NCBI RefSeq assembly: GCF_018122735.1 | Contig: NZ_JAGRRD010000001.1 | Location: 4,709,486-4,773,485, forward strand | Source: Azoarcus sp. L1K30 | GTDB lineage: Bacteria; Pseudomonadota; Gammaproteobacteria; Burkholderiales; Rhodocyclaceae | Reading direction: 5' to 3' | DNA: 64,000 nucleotides | Shown here: one piece after another, positions 9,056 through 18,514 of the stretch | Layout: every line of letters starts with the position of its first letter | Position numbering within the stretch: the first letter of the stretch is position 1 | Notes under the pieces: model-generated | The model's input: the letters and a program-made list of their open reading frames with translations, nothing else | Told to the model about the DNA's origin: nothing | The model's database searches: none | Translations under genes and position numbers: made by a program

Positions 9056-9628
9056 ATGACGTTGTGGCGCATCCTGTCCTTCCTGCTGGCGGCGCTGCTG
9101 TTTGCCGGGTCGCCCTGGCTCGGCGCCATGGCCGCCGATGAGCAGGACGCGCGCCGGGTGACGGTCGGCATAAACCTGTTTCCGGCGGTGCTGGCGGCTG
9201 ATCAGGACATTGGAAGCAAGCGCAGCAATGAGGGGCTGTTGCTGTTGCTGCTCGTGCATCGCGACGAGACGGCGCTGGTCGACCAGTTGGCTGCCACACT
9301 GCGGGACAAGGGTGAGATCCGTGGCATTCCGGTGCAGGTGAAGCCGGTGTCGATCGCGCAGTTGCCTGCCTACGCAAAATCAAAGGTCGCCGGCGTCTTC
9401 GTCGCCCAGCGCCTGGGCGACGATATTGGCGCTGTCCTTGATTTCAGTCATCGTCACCAACTCTTGAGTTTCTCCCCATTTCCGGGTGACGTGGAGCGCG
9501 GCGTGGCCGCAGGGCTGGTGGTCAGCGACCGTGTGCTGCCCTATGTGAACACGACCGCCATCGACGCAGCGGGGGTACGGATCAAACCTTTCTTCCTGAA
9601 GATTGCGGAGCGTTATGAGCAGCGCTGA
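9056..9628 (+). CDS. YfiR-like periplasmic protein (DUF4154)
   Basis: 190 residues with a strong signal peptide (LWRILSFLLAALLFAGSPWLGAMA is hydrophobic with an AMA cleavage site). The mature part fits the YfiR/DUF4154 pattern: VGINLFPAVLAAD near the start, an internal LPAYAKSKVAGVFVAQ segment and a C-terminal AAGVRIKPFFLKIAERYE. YfiR proteins sit in the periplasm and restrain membrane-bound cyclases or kinases. The start at 9056 is chosen for the signal peptide. The stop overlaps the start of the hybrid kinase, so the two are translationally linked and this protein is probably its periplasmic partner. Confidence 0.8.
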   Translation: MTLWRILSFLLAALLFAGSPWLGAMAADEQDARRVTVGINLFPAVLAADQDIGSKRSNEGLLLLLLVHRDETALVDQLAATLRDKGEIRGIPVQVKPVSIAQLPAYAKSKVAGVFVAQRLGDDIGAVLDFSHRHQLLSFSPFPGDVERGVAAGLVVSDRVLPYVNTTAIDAAGVRIKPFFLKIAERYEQR

Positions 9629-12389
9629 CATGACGCGGCGGGTCCGCATCAAACTGCCCGCCGGTGCCGCGGTGACCGCCTTGTTCCTTGCACTGGCGGC
9701 GTGCCTGGCGGTGTTCATTGCGTATTACTGGTTCGCGGTGCTGGCGCCGCGACTCGATGCCAACGCCCGTGCCAACGCGAGCGCGCTGGCCAGCTCGCAG
9801 GCCCACGTGCTGGCCGATGCCCTCGGCGGGCGCGATTCCGAAGCAGCACGGCGGCGTCTGGTCGGGGTGATGGACGAAATCCTCATTGCCCGCGATCCGA
9901 CGACGGGCGAGCCGATTTTCCTCGCCCTGCGCACGGAAATCGATTACGACGTGGTGCGCGCGCCACCTGGCGTGTTCGACATCGCCAAGGAGAGCGGGCA
10001 GTGTGCCGACTGTCTGGCGATAGACGTGCCGCTGTATGCCAGGCAGTCGCGAGAGTTGCTCGGCATTGCCCACTTCCAGGCCAATCTGCTGTTTGTGAGC
10101 GAGATGAAGCAGGACGTGCGTGACAAGCTGTCGATCGGCGCTGCCGTGCTGCTGGTCGTGATTGGCGGCATCTGGTGGGCCGTTGTCAGCTTGCTGCGCA
10201 ATATCGTGCGCAGTGAGCGCAACTTGAGGGCGGTGTTCGAGGTTGCGCCGGTGCCGATGGTATTGGCGCGCCAGAGCGACTGCCAGATTCTGCGCGCCAA
10301 TCGCGCCGCAGCCGAACTGTTCGGGGTTTCGCCCGAGGCGTTGCCCGGCCTGCGCGCCAGCGACTTCCATGGCGAGGCCGCAGGGCAACGGCCGCTGTGC
10401 GGACCGCTTGCGGATGCGCGCAGCGTCGACGGTCGCGAGATCGAGTTTACCGATCGCCAGGGCGCACACCACTGGGTGCTGGCTTCCGCCTATGCCATCG
10501 GCTTCTTCGACGAACCGGCACACATCCTCAGTTACGCCGATATCACCGCATTGAAGCGCATCCATCAGGAACTGATGGACGCCAAGGAGGCGGCCGAATC
10601 GGCCACCCGTGCCAAGAGCCTGTTCGTGGCCAACATGAGCCACGAGATTCGTACGCCGCTGAATGCGGTCATCGGCTTCTGTCACCTGGCCTTGCGCACG
10701 CCGCTCAGCGACAAGCAGCGCAGCTACCTCGGCAACATTCGCAATGCCACCGATTCCTTGCTCGCCGTCATCAACGACATTCTCGATTTCTCGAAGCTCG
10801 ACGCCAGCAAGCTCGAGCTTGAGCGGATCGACTTCCAGCTGTCGAAGGTCGTTGGCGACCTGCTCGAGCTCTTCGGCGTGCTCGCCGATCAGCGCGGACT
10901 GAGCATCACCGCAGAAATCGCTGACGATGTGCCCGACTGGATCAATGGCGACCCGCAGCGACTGCGTCAGATATTGATCAACCTGATCGGCAATGCACTC
11001 AAGTTCACCGAGACCGGCGGAGTGCAGTTGCGTGTCACCAGGCAGCAGGGCTCGGGCGATGGTGAGACCTTGTGCTTCGAAGTCAGCGATACCGGCATTG
11101 GTATCGACGAGGCGGCGATCCCCGGCCTGTTCGAGTCCTTCACCCAGGCAGACAGTTCGATCACTCGCAAGCATGGTGGCACTGGCCTGGGACTTGCGAT
11201 CTGCCGCAGTCTGGTGGCGTTGATGGATGGTCAGATCGGTGTGCGCAGCGAGCCCGGTCGTGGCAGCATCTTCTGGTTTACTGCGGATTTCACGATCGCC
11301 CCCGAGCACGGCGTGTCGCGGAATGTTCCCGCCGTCTCCGAAGGAGGTATACCGCGCCGCGGTGCGCGTGTACTGATCGTCGAGGATAATTCGACCAACC
11401 AGCGCATCATGTGCGAGCTTCTGGGCGGGATGGGACTCGAGGTGCGGGTGGCGGGAGACGGCATGGCCGCGCTGGAGGCTATCGCGCAGGATCACTTCGA
11501 CCTGGTGCTGATGGACTTGCAGATGCCGCGCATGGACGGATACCAGGCCACGGCCGCCATCCGCGCCGAGCACGACCTGTCTGGCCTGCCGATCATCGCC
11601 ATGACCGCCCACGGCCGCGACGAGGATCGTGAGCAATGTCTTGCTGCGGGAATGAACGATCATTTGAGCAAACCCGTGGATCCGGCGTTGCTTGCCGGTA
11701 CGCTGGCGCGTTGGCTCCCGCCTGGAGCGACTGCGGAACGGCCTGTCGAGGTCGATGCCCTGCCGCACGTTGCAGCCGATGCGCCCGGGTTTACGCTGCC
11801 CGGCGTTGACACGAAGTCGGGTCTGGCACGCGCCGGCGACAAGCGCGGCCTGTACGTGCAATTGTTGTGCGAGTTTCGTGAGGATCATGCCGATAGCGTT
11901 CGTCGCATCCGCAATGCCTTCCTGCAAGGACAACCCGATGAAGCGCTGCGCATCGCCCATAACCTCAAGGGCACGGCTGGCAATCTCGGCGCCCGCGTGC
12001 TGGAGCGTAGCGTGCTGGCACTGGAGCGGGCGGTACGCGGTGATCTGGCAGCCGATGCCGCGCTGGATGTGGTCGAGACCGCACTGATGCAACTCGTGGA
12101 CGCGATCGGCGCGCTGACACCGCCGCCTGCGATCTCCGAGCGTGGCGTGCTCGACGAGGCGGCGCTGGCGGCCAGCATCGAGGCACTGGCACATGCACTT
12201 CGTGATGGCAATTTCGACGCGGTACAACGCCTCGAGCCGTTGGCCCGCGCGTTGGCGGGACACTTGAACGAGCACTACCAGCAGCTTTCGCGACGGGTGC
12301 ATGCATTCGAATTCGAGGCCGCACAGGCGGCTCTGGCCGAGCTTGCGCGCCAACTCGCCAGAATTTCGGGAGAGCAGACACATGAATGA
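9615..12389 (+). CDS. Hybrid sensor histidine kinase (PAS-HisKA-HATPase-REC-Hpt)
   Basis: 924 residues. Two membrane helices (about 18-40 and 170-195) flank a periplasmic domain containing CADCLAIDVPLY, a paired-cysteine motif that could sense redox or bind metal. Then come a PAS domain, HisKA with H343 in MSHEIRTPLN, an ATPase domain (NALKFT, DTGIGI, GGTGLGLAI), a receiver with D634 in LMDLQMPRMDGY, and an Hpt domain with H782 in IAHNLKGTAGN. All phosphorelay residues are present. The ATG at 9615 overlaps the YfiR-like stop; ATG 9630 is an alternative. The last 8 bases overlap the next gene, the likely phosphate acceptor. Confidence 0.93.
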   Translation: MSSADMTRRVRIKLPAGAAVTALFLALAACLAVFIAYYWFAVLAPRLDANARANASALASSQAHVLADALGGRDSEAARRRLVGVMDEILIARDPTTGEPIFLALRTEIDYDVVRAPPGVFDIAKESGQCADCLAIDVPLYARQSRELLGIAHFQANLLFVSEMKQDVRDKLSIGAAVLLVVIGGIWWAVVSLLRNIVRSERNLRAVFEVAPVPMVLARQSDCQILRANRAAAELFGVSPEALPGLRASDFHGEAAGQRPLCGPLADARSVDGREIEFTDRQGAHHWVLASAYAIGFFDEPAHILSYADITALKRIHQELMDAKEAAESATRAKSLFVANMSHEIRTPLNAVIGFCHLALRTPLSDKQRSYLGNIRNATDSLLAVINDILDFSKLDASKLELERIDFQLSKVVGDLLELFGVLADQRGLSITAEIADDVPDWINGDPQRLRQILINLIGNALKFTETGGVQLRVTRQQGSGDGETLCFEVSDTGIGIDEAAIPGLFESFTQADSSITRKHGGTGLGLAICRSLVALMDGQIGVRSEPGRGSIFWFTADFTIAPEHGVSRNVPAVSEGGIPRRGARVLIVEDNSTNQRIMCELLGGMGLEVRVAGDGMAALEAIAQDHFDLVLMDLQMPRMDGYQATAAIRAEHDLSGLPIIAMTAHGRDEDREQCLAAGMNDHLSKPVDPALLAGTLARWLPPGATAERPVEVDALPHVAADAPGFTLPGVDTKSGLARAGDKRGLYVQLLCEFREDHADSVRRIRNAFLQGQPDEALRIAHNLKGTAGNLGARVLERSVLALERAVRGDLAADAALDVVETALMQLVDAIGALTPPPAISERGVLDEAALAASIEALAHALRDGNFDAVQRLEPLARALAGHLNEHYQQLSRRVHAFEFEAAQAALAELARQLARISGEQTHE

Positions 12390-13308
12390 TGACAAGCCCC
12401 GGGTGCTGATCGTGGACGATGAACGGTCCAATATCAGTCTGCTCGGCAACCTGCTGTCGCCCGACTGCGAAGTCGTCGTCGCCACGGACGGAGAGTCGGC
12501 CTTGCGCCGTGCAGCGGCAGAGGCCAGGCCCGATATCATCCTGCTCGATGTCATGATGCCCGGCATGGATGGCTACCAAGTGTGCAGGCAGCTCAAGGAA
12601 AGTGATCTGACCCGCGACATCCCGGTCATTTTCATCACCGCGATGGGCGAGGAGGACGATGAGGCCCTTGGTTTGCGGATTGGTGCCGTCGACTACGTTA
12701 CCAAACCGTTTTCGCCAGCGATCCTCAAGATGCGCATTCGTACCCACGTCGAGCTCAAGCGCCTGCGCGACCACTGGCAACGCCTTTCAACCGTCGATGC
12801 ACTGACGCAGGTTGCCAATCGCCGTTGTTTCGACGAGGCGCTGGAGACAGCGTGGCGCACCACGATGCGCAACGAACAGACGCTGGCGCTGATCATGATC
12901 GACGTCGATCATTTCAAGGCCTACAACGACCATCATGGTCACGCCGCCGGCGATGTGTGTCTCAGACGATTGGCGCAGGTGCTTGGCAGGGAGGTCAAAC
13001 GTGCCGGAGACCTGTTTGCCCGCTTTGGTGGTGAGGAGTTCGTGTGCCTGATGCCGGATGCGGATCTCGTTGGTGCGGAGACCGTTGGTCGTCGAATGTG
13101 TGCGGCCGTTGCCGAATTGGCCATCCAGCACGATCATCCGGCAGTGCAGGCAACGGTGAGTATCAGCCTTGGTCTGGCGGTGCTGGCGCCGAACAAGCGA
13201 ACGAACCCGACCGATTTGATCGTCGAAGCGGACCGCAGGCTCTATGACGCCAAGCGCGGCGGGCGAAACCGGATCAGTGCGGCCTTCGTGGGTGCGCCAG
13301 GCGGCTAG
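12382..13308 (+). CDS. Response regulator with diguanylate cyclase domain (REC-GGDEF)
   Basis: 308 residues. The N-terminal receiver (LIVDDERSN, D56 in LLDVMMPGMDGY, TKPFSP) is followed by a GGDEF domain with an intact GGEEF active site (216-220). RAGD lies at 207-210, exactly five residues before GGEEF, matching the product-inhibition I-site. It should therefore be an active, feedback-inhibited c-di-GMP synthase switched on by phosphorylation, like PleD or WspR. The start at 12382 overlaps the kinase by 8 bases, so it is the obvious output of that kinase. Confidence 0.93.
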   Translation: MNDDKPRVLIVDDERSNISLLGNLLSPDCEVVVATDGESALRRAAAEARPDIILLDVMMPGMDGYQVCRQLKESDLTRDIPVIFITAMGEEDDEALGLRIGAVDYVTKPFSPAILKMRIRTHVELKRLRDHWQRLSTVDALTQVANRRCFDEALETAWRTTMRNEQTLALIMIDVDHFKAYNDHHGHAAGDVCLRRLAQVLGREVKRAGDLFARFGGEEFVCLMPDADLVGAETVGRRMCAAVAELAIQHDHPAVQATVSISLGLAVLAPNKRTNPTDLIVEADRRLYDAKRGGRNRISAAFVGAPGG

Positions 13309-13356
13309 CCTCATTCAATTGCGAAGATGAAGATGAGGGCGCCGGAGGTCATTCTG

Positions 13357-13371
13357 TCCCGCAAAGCGGGA
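13357..13371 (+). terminator. Small hairpin after the cyclase gene
   Basis: TCCCGC-AAA-GCGGGA, a perfect 6-bp stem, lies 49 bases after the cyclase stop and before the ABC exporter operon. It lacks a T run, so terminator activity is uncertain. Confidence 0.35.
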
Positions 13372-13444
13372 GGCGGCTCCGGATGTGCCGGGGCATATTC
13401 AATTCGTCGAGTGGCAGGAGATGGATGACCGGGTCAGGGGCTTG

Positions 13445-14419
13445 ATGATGAAGCGCATGGGCGGAAGGACGCTGCTTCTGGTATTGCTCCCGGGTGCGCT
13501 CGGGGCGCTTGGCGGATGCGACTCGGCGCAGGATGCCGGCTATCAGGGCTATGTCGAAGGCGAGTATCTGTATCTGTCGGCGCCGCAGCCCGGTTTTCTG
13601 GATACGCTTGCGACGCCGCGTGGAAGCCGGGTTGGCGCAGGGCAGACCCTGTTCGTGATCGCCAGCGAACCGGACGGGCAGGCGCTGTCCGAAGCAGAGG
13701 CGCGCGCCCAGGCCGCGCGCGAGAAAGTGGAGAATCTGAAGGCGCCACGGCGCGCGCCCGAGGTGGCTGCGCTCGAGGCCGAACTCGAAGCCGCTCTGGC
13801 CGGTTTGCGCCTGAGTCGTGCGCGTTTGCAGCAACAGACGGCCCTGGCCGCGCAACGCTTCGTGTCCAGGGCTGCGCTCGATGATGCCCGCAGCGCATTC
13901 GACCGGGCTGCCGCGCAGGTGGACGTCGCGCGCCAGCAACTGGCCAGTGTCCGCGCCTCGGTGGGGCGCCAGTCGGAGGTTCGTGGCGCCGAAGCGGATT
14001 TGCGCGCAGCCACGGCGGTCGTTGAGCAGAAGCGCTGGGCTGCGCAAATGAAGACGGTGCTTGCGCCAGTCGTTGGTGAAGTGAGCGAAACCTACTATCG
14101 CCCGGGCGAATGGGTGCCCGCGGGTGCTGCCGTGGTCAGCCTGCTGCCCGACGACCGGCGTAGGCTGCGCTTCTTCGTGCCGGAATCCGCGCTTGCCGGC
14201 CTGAAGCCGGGGCAGGTCGTCGAGGCCGGTTGTGATGGCTGCTCCGCCGCCGTTCGCGCGACCATCGACTTCATCGCGCCGCAGGCGGAGTACACACCGC
14301 CGGTGATCTACAGCCGCGGCAGCCGAGAAAAGCTCGTGTTCCGGGTCGAAGCGGTGCCCGAGCATGCAGCCGAACTGCGTCCTGGTCTGCCGGTGGACGT
14401 GCATCCGGTGGCGCGCTGA
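13445..14419 (+). CDS. HlyD-family adaptor lipoprotein of an ABC exporter
   Basis: About 324 residues from the ATG at 13445. This start gives a lipoprotein signal (LLLVLLPGALGALGGC) and an AGGGG-like ribosome site; ATG 13421 is an alternative. After the lipid-anchored Cys come a biotinyl-lipoyl-like half (YLSAPQPGFLDTLATPRGSRV), a long Ala/Arg/Glu-rich coiled coil (about 75-190) and a beta-barrel (VLAPVVGEVSETYYRPGEWV). This is the periplasmic adaptor that links an inner-membrane pump to an outer-membrane channel. The ATPase starts one base after its stop. No TolC gene is adjacent. Confidence 0.85.
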   Translation: MMKRMGGRTLLLVLLPGALGALGGCDSAQDAGYQGYVEGEYLYLSAPQPGFLDTLATPRGSRVGAGQTLFVIASEPDGQALSEAEARAQAAREKVENLKAPRRAPEVAALEAELEAALAGLRLSRARLQQQTALAAQRFVSRAALDDARSAFDRAAAQVDVARQQLASVRASVGRQSEVRGAEADLRAATAVVEQKRWAAQMKTVLAPVVGEVSETYYRPGEWVPAGAAVVSLLPDDRRRLRFFVPESALAGLKPGQVVEAGCDGCSAAVRATIDFIAPQAEYTPPVIYSRGSREKLVFRVEAVPEHAAELRPGLPVDVHPVAR

Positions 14420-14420
14420 C

Positions 14421-15359
14421 ATGACGGCCGCGCCGCTGGTGATCGATGTCGAGGGCATCAACAAGCATTTCGGCGACAAGCACGTGGTGAAGGACCTGTC
14501 GCTGCAGGTGCGACAAGGAGAGATTTTCGGCTTTCTCGGCCCCAATGGCAGCGGCAAGACCACCTCGATCCGCATGTTGTGCGGACTGCTGACTCCGGAC
14601 AGTGGACGCGGCAGCTGCCTCGGGCTCGACGTGCTGACCGAGAGCGCCGCGATCAAGCGTCAGGTCGGCTACATGACGCAGAAATTTTCGCTGTGGGACG
14701 ATCTCACCATCGGCGAGAATCTGGATTTCGTCGCGCGCATGTTCGGCGTGGCGCAGCGGCGCGAGGTGGTGGCGAGAACGCTCGACGAGCTCGGTCTGGG
14801 CGGGCGGCGCGATCAACTGGCCGGCACCTTGTCGGGCGGCTGGAAGCAGCGCCTTGCGCTGGCGGCCTGCCTGCAGCACAAGCCCCGCCTGCTGCTGCTG
14901 GACGAGCCTACCGCGGGCGTCGACCCGAAGGCCAGGCGTGATTTCTGGGAGGAGATTCATCGTCTGTCGGCGGCCGGCATCACCGTGCTGGTGTCGACCC
15001 ACTACATGGACGAAGCCGAGCGTTGCCACCGCCTGGCCTACATTGCCTATGGGGCGTTGATGGCCTCCGGTACCGCGCATGAGGTCGTGGCGGCGCAGCA
15101 ACTCAGTACCTGGTCCCTGAGCGGTCCCCATCTGCAGGGCCTGGCGCAGACACTGGGCGACTTGCCGGGGGTGGATCTGGTGGCAAGCTTCGGCGCCACA
15201 CTGCATGTCAGTGGCAAGGATGCTGCGGCGCTGGAGGCGAGCCTGAAGGATTTTGCCCGGCGCAAGGGGCTGACGGCGACGGCTGTTGCGGCATCCCTCG
15301 AGGATGCGTTCATCTACCTGATGCAGAACAGTCAGGATCCGTTCGCGGGGGGCAAATGA
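14421..15359 (+). CDS. ABC transporter ATP-binding protein
   Basis: 312 residues. Walker A GPNGSGKTT, signature LSGGWKQRLALA, Walker B LLLLDEPTAGVDP and the switch histidine in VLVSTHYMDEAE are all present. It resembles the ATPases of DrrA/YbhF-type exporters. It lies between the adaptor and the permease and overlaps the permease by ATGA, so it energises that pump. The cargo (drug, lipid or polyketide-type compound) is unknown. A single copy of the ATPase domain is present, unlike the double-domain YbhF/RbbA proteins. Confidence 0.92.
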   Translation: MTAAPLVIDVEGINKHFGDKHVVKDLSLQVRQGEIFGFLGPNGSGKTTSIRMLCGLLTPDSGRGSCLGLDVLTESAAIKRQVGYMTQKFSLWDDLTIGENLDFVARMFGVAQRREVVARTLDELGLGGRRDQLAGTLSGGWKQRLALAACLQHKPRLLLLDEPTAGVDPKARRDFWEEIHRLSAAGITVLVSTHYMDEAERCHRLAYIAYGALMASGTAHEVVAAQQLSTWSLSGPHLQGLAQTLGDLPGVDLVASFGATLHVSGKDAAALEASLKDFARRKGLTATAVAASLEDAFIYLMQNSQDPFAGGK

Positions 15360-16477
15360 ACGGATTCTCGCTGTCGCGATGGTTCGGCATCATGCTGAAG
15401 GAGTTCATCCAGCTGCGCCGCGATCGCCTGACTTTCGGCATGATCGTCGGTATTCCGATCATGCAGTTGATGCTGTTCGGCTTCGCGATCAATTCCGATC
15501 CCAGACACCTGCCGACGGCGGTCGTCATGGCCGACCCCGGCCCCTTCGCCCGCGCCTATGTCGCGGCGATGCGCAACAGCGACTATTTCAGGATCGTCGG
15601 CACCGTGGATGCGCGCGATGCCGATAGCCTGCTCGATCGCAGCCAGGTGCAGTTCGTGGTCACCTTTCCGCCCGGTTTTCACCGCGACCTGGTGCGTGGA
15701 AAGTCCCCCGTGCTGCTGGTCGAGGCCGATGCCACCGACCCGATGGCGACCGGTGGCGCCATTTCGGTACTCAACCATCTCGGCGCGGAGGTGTTCGCTC
15801 CCGATCTGCCGGGGGTGCAGCGACCGGGTATGGCGGCGGTGGATCTCAGAGTACACCGCCGTTACAACCCCGAAGGCATTACCGCCTACAACGTGGTGCC
15901 GGGCCTGTTGGGGGTGATCCTGACGATGACCATGGTGTTGATGACGGGGCTGGCGATGACGCGCGAACGCGAGCGTGGCACGTTCGAGAATCTGCTGGCC
16001 ACGCCCGCGACGCCGGTGGAGGTGATGACGGGCAAGATCGTGCCCTACATTGTCATCGGGCTGGTACAGGTCACGCTCATCCTGCTGGCGGCGCGCTGGA
16101 TTTTCCAGGTGCCGATGCATGGCAGTCTGCTCGTGCTCTACGCCGTGGTGCTGCTGTTCATCGTTGCCAATCTTGCGCTTGGCATCACCTTCAGTTCGAT
16201 TGCACGCAACCAGTTGCAGGCCATGCAGCTGACCTTCTTCTTCTTTCTCCCGTCGATGCTGTTGTCGGGCTTCATGTTTCCGTTCCGCGGCATGCCGGAG
16301 TGGGCGCAGGTGGTGGGCAATGCCCTGCCGCTGACGCATTTCCTGGTGCTGGTGCGCGGCATCATGCTCAAGGGCAACGACATGGGCATGCTGTGGGATC
16401 AGGTATGGCCATTGCTGCTGTTCATTGCCGTCGTGCTCGTGGTCGGGCTCAAGACCTTCCGCCGTACGCTCGATTGA
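15356..16477 (+). CDS. ABC-2 type permease
   Basis: 373 residues. One N-terminal helix (about 20-45) precedes a large extracytoplasmic loop, followed by five to six C-terminal helices, the ABC-2 plan of YbhS/YhhJ. The conserved GMALTRERERGTFENLL-like stretch before the helices is visible as AMTRERERGTFENLLATP. It overlaps the ATPase by four bases. Together with the two upstream genes it makes a complete inner-membrane exporter plus adaptor. Confidence 0.9.
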   Translation: MNGFSLSRWFGIMLKEFIQLRRDRLTFGMIVGIPIMQLMLFGFAINSDPRHLPTAVVMADPGPFARAYVAAMRNSDYFRIVGTVDARDADSLLDRSQVQFVVTFPPGFHRDLVRGKSPVLLVEADATDPMATGGAISVLNHLGAEVFAPDLPGVQRPGMAAVDLRVHRRYNPEGITAYNVVPGLLGVILTMTMVLMTGLAMTRERERGTFENLLATPATPVEVMTGKIVPYIVIGLVQVTLILLAARWIFQVPMHGSLLVLYAVVLLFIVANLALGITFSSIARNQLQAMQLTFFFFLPSMLLSGFMFPFRGMPEWAQVVGNALPLTHFLVLVRGIMLKGNDMGMLWDQVWPLLLFIAVVLVVGLKTFRRTLD

Positions 16478-16498
16478 GGCGCGTGCGGCGCGTTCGAA

Positions 16499-17143
16499 TC
16501 AGGCTTCGACGAGCCCCGCACGCACCGCAATGAGTGCGAGTTCGGCCGCGTTGTCGGCGTTGAGTTTCTGCTTGATGTGATACAGGTGGGTGCCTACCGT
16601 ACTGTTGCTGAGCTTGAGGGTTGCGGCCACGTCGGCCACCGAGCGCCCGTGCGCCAATTGCACGAAGACATTGAATTCGCGTGCCGTCAGCGAGGATGCA
16701 GGGTTGCTGTTGCCGCCCATGCAGGCCATCGCCAGACGCGGCGCGAGTTCGCTGTCGATGAAATGCTCGCCGCGGGAGACGGCTGCAATGGCCTTGAGCA
16801 GTTCGTTCGGATGGGCGCGTTTTGACAGGTAACCGGTCGCGCCAGCCTGCAGCGCGCGCGCCGGGATCTGCGTGTCCTCGTGTGCGGACAGCATCAGCAC
16901 GCGCGCGCCACGGTGGCGGGCGAGCAGCCGTTCAAGCGCGGCCAGCCCGCCCATGCCTGGCATCGAGACATCCATCACCAGCACCTCGGGTGTGTGCTCG
17001 GCATATGCACTCAGGGCCGTTTCGCCGCTGTTCGCCTCCTCGACGACGGTGCCGCCGGCGCCTTCGATCAGTAGCCTGAATCCCATGCGGACGATGGTGT
17101 GGTCGTCCGCGAGCACGATACGCAGTCCGTTCAGTGTAGTCAT
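16499..17143 (-). CDS. NarL/LuxR-type response regulator
   Basis: 214 residues. The receiver has acidic pocket ADDH and phospho-acceptor D58 in LVMDVSMPGMGG. The C-terminal LuxR helix-turn-helix reads SLTAREFNVFVQLAHGRSVAD with LSNSTVGTHLYHIKQKL. The start at 17143 is chosen because it overlaps the kinase stop as ATGA. It is the last gene of a minus-strand operon that begins with the SoxYZ-like carrier, and so probably reports on alcohol, PQQ or metal status. It resembles regulators of Pseudomonas quinoprotein genes (PedR2-like) in type, but orthology is not shown. Confidence 0.9.
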   Translation of the reverse strand: MTTLNGLRIVLADDHTIVRMGFRLLIEGAGGTVVEEANSGETALSAYAEHTPEVLVMDVSMPGMGGLAALERLLARHRGARVLMLSAHEDTQIPARALQAGATGYLSKRAHPNELLKAIAAVSRGEHFIDSELAPRLAMACMGGNSNPASSLTAREFNVFVQLAHGRSVADVAATLKLSNSTVGTHLYHIKQKLNADNAAELALIAVRAGLVEA

Positions 17144-18510
17144 GACGAGGTGATCTCCATCGTTGGCACCAGAGGCAGGGTGGCACGCACGCTCAGGCCG
17201 CCCGAAGGTGCGGGTTCGAAACACAGTTCACCGCCAAGCTCGAGGGTACGTTCATGCATGCCGGTCAGGCCGTAGCGCGGCCGGCTGTCGGTGCATGCGC
17301 GGCTCAGGCCGCAGCCATTGTCGGCAATGCGAAGTTCGATGGCCCTGGCGTCGCAATGCAGCGAGACGTCGACCCGGCTTGCGCCGGCGTGACGTACCAC
17401 GTTGGTCAGACTCTCCTGGAGCAGGCGCTGGATGGTGTGCTGTACGGCGGTGTCCACCGCTGCGGCAGGCGCATCGGTGCGGCAGTCGAGGTGGATGCCG
17501 GGGTGAAGCGTGCGCCACTGCGCGCACAGCTGCTGTACCGCCTCGTCCACACCGCCGTCGACAGGGTTAGGCGGGCGCAGGCGCTGCAGGATGGCGCGTA
17601 CGCCGTCGTGCATCTGGCCCGCCATGGCGACGATGGCCTGGGCGCTGCCGTGGATGCCCGGCTGGTCGGCGCTGCGCTGCTGGATGGCTCCGGCGATGGC
17701 GCGTACGGCGGTGATACCCTGCGCGAGTTCATCGTGCAGTTCGCGGGCGATTGCGCGGCGCTCGTCCTCGAGTCGCGCCTGCAGGGCAAGGTTGAAGCGC
17801 TGGCTGGCTTCGAGTCGGGTGTTGTCGGCGAGACTGTCATCCAGCCTGTCGGCGAGGCGATTGTAGCTCTGGGCGAGATGATCGAGCTCCGGCGCCCCGA
17901 CCGCGGGCAAGCGGCGGTCGAAAAGGCCGTCCGCGCCGCGGGCAAAGGCGTCGCCGATCTCACGCAGCGGCCGCAGCGCGCGATCGAGCGCGACATGGCT
18001 GCCCATCCACGCCAACAGCAGGATCGCAAGCCCCCAGCCGATGAGTCCGCTGAGGTCATCCCAGGCGTCGAGCACCGAGCGCGAGGGATCGGGCGTGAGG
18101 CTCAGTTGCAGGTGGCCGGCGTCGAAGTGGCGTACGGCGAGCGTGGGGGTCACCTGTGCGGCGAACCAGTCGGGCGCACTGCGTCCGGCCTTGTAGGTCG
18201 GTTCCGGTGAGCGATACAGCGGCTCGGCCGCGCCCGCGGCGGTCTTCACCTCCAGCATGTGGGCGCGCAGGCGGCCGACCTCGCGCAGCGCGCTCATCAG
18301 GCGATCTTCGCCGCCGGTCGGCGAACGGCGGCTCTCGGCCACGAGCACTGCCAGCCACTGGCTCGCCACCCGGTTTGCCGCTTCCATCTCCTCGTGGATG
18401 GCATTGCGGGTTTCGCGTATCCACACGGCGGCCGTCGCGAGCATGGCGACTGCGAGCAGGGCGGTGATGACCAGACTGATCCGGGTGTGAAGACTGCCGC
18501 GTGCATGCAT
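17140..18510 (-). CDS. Sensor histidine kinase, NarX/UhpB type
   Basis: 456 residues. Two membrane helices (about 11-31 and 153-172) bracket a periplasmic sensor of about 120 residues. A HAMP-like linker follows (DRALRPLREIGDAFARG). The HisKA_3 phospho-acceptor is H259 in AIARELHDELAQG, then an HATPase domain with NVVRHAGASRVDV and DNGCGL. The start at 18510 lies 5 bases past the receptor stop, so the kinase is translated as part of the receptor operon. It partners with the NarL-type regulator downstream. The signal is unknown; PQQ, lanthanide or alcohol are reasonable guesses from context. Confidence 0.9.
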   Translation of the reverse strand: MHARGSLHTRISLVITALLAVAMLATAAVWIRETRNAIHEEMEAANRVASQWLAVLVAESRRSPTGGEDRLMSALREVGRLRAHMLEVKTAAGAAEPLYRSPEPTYKAGRSAPDWFAAQVTPTLAVRHFDAGHLQLSLTPDPSRSVLDAWDDLSGLIGWGLAILLLAWMGSHVALDRALRPLREIGDAFARGADGLFDRRLPAVGAPELDHLAQSYNRLADRLDDSLADNTRLEASQRFNLALQARLEDERRAIARELHDELAQGITAVRAIAGAIQQRSADQPGIHGSAQAIVAMAGQMHDGVRAILQRLRPPNPVDGGVDEAVQQLCAQWRTLHPGIHLDCRTDAPAAAVDTAVQHTIQRLLQESLTNVVRHAGASRVDVSLHCDARAIELRIADNGCGLSRACTDSRPRYGLTGMHERTLELGGELCFEPAPSGGLSVRATLPLVPTMEITSS

Positions 18511-18514
18511 GGTG

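Noticed and set aside
9582-12566. A 994-codon open frame on the minus strand
   Set aside because: It lies antisense to the hybrid kinase, whose domains and motifs are unmistakable. Long antisense frames are common in high-GC genes, and this one has no signal, domain or ribosome site.
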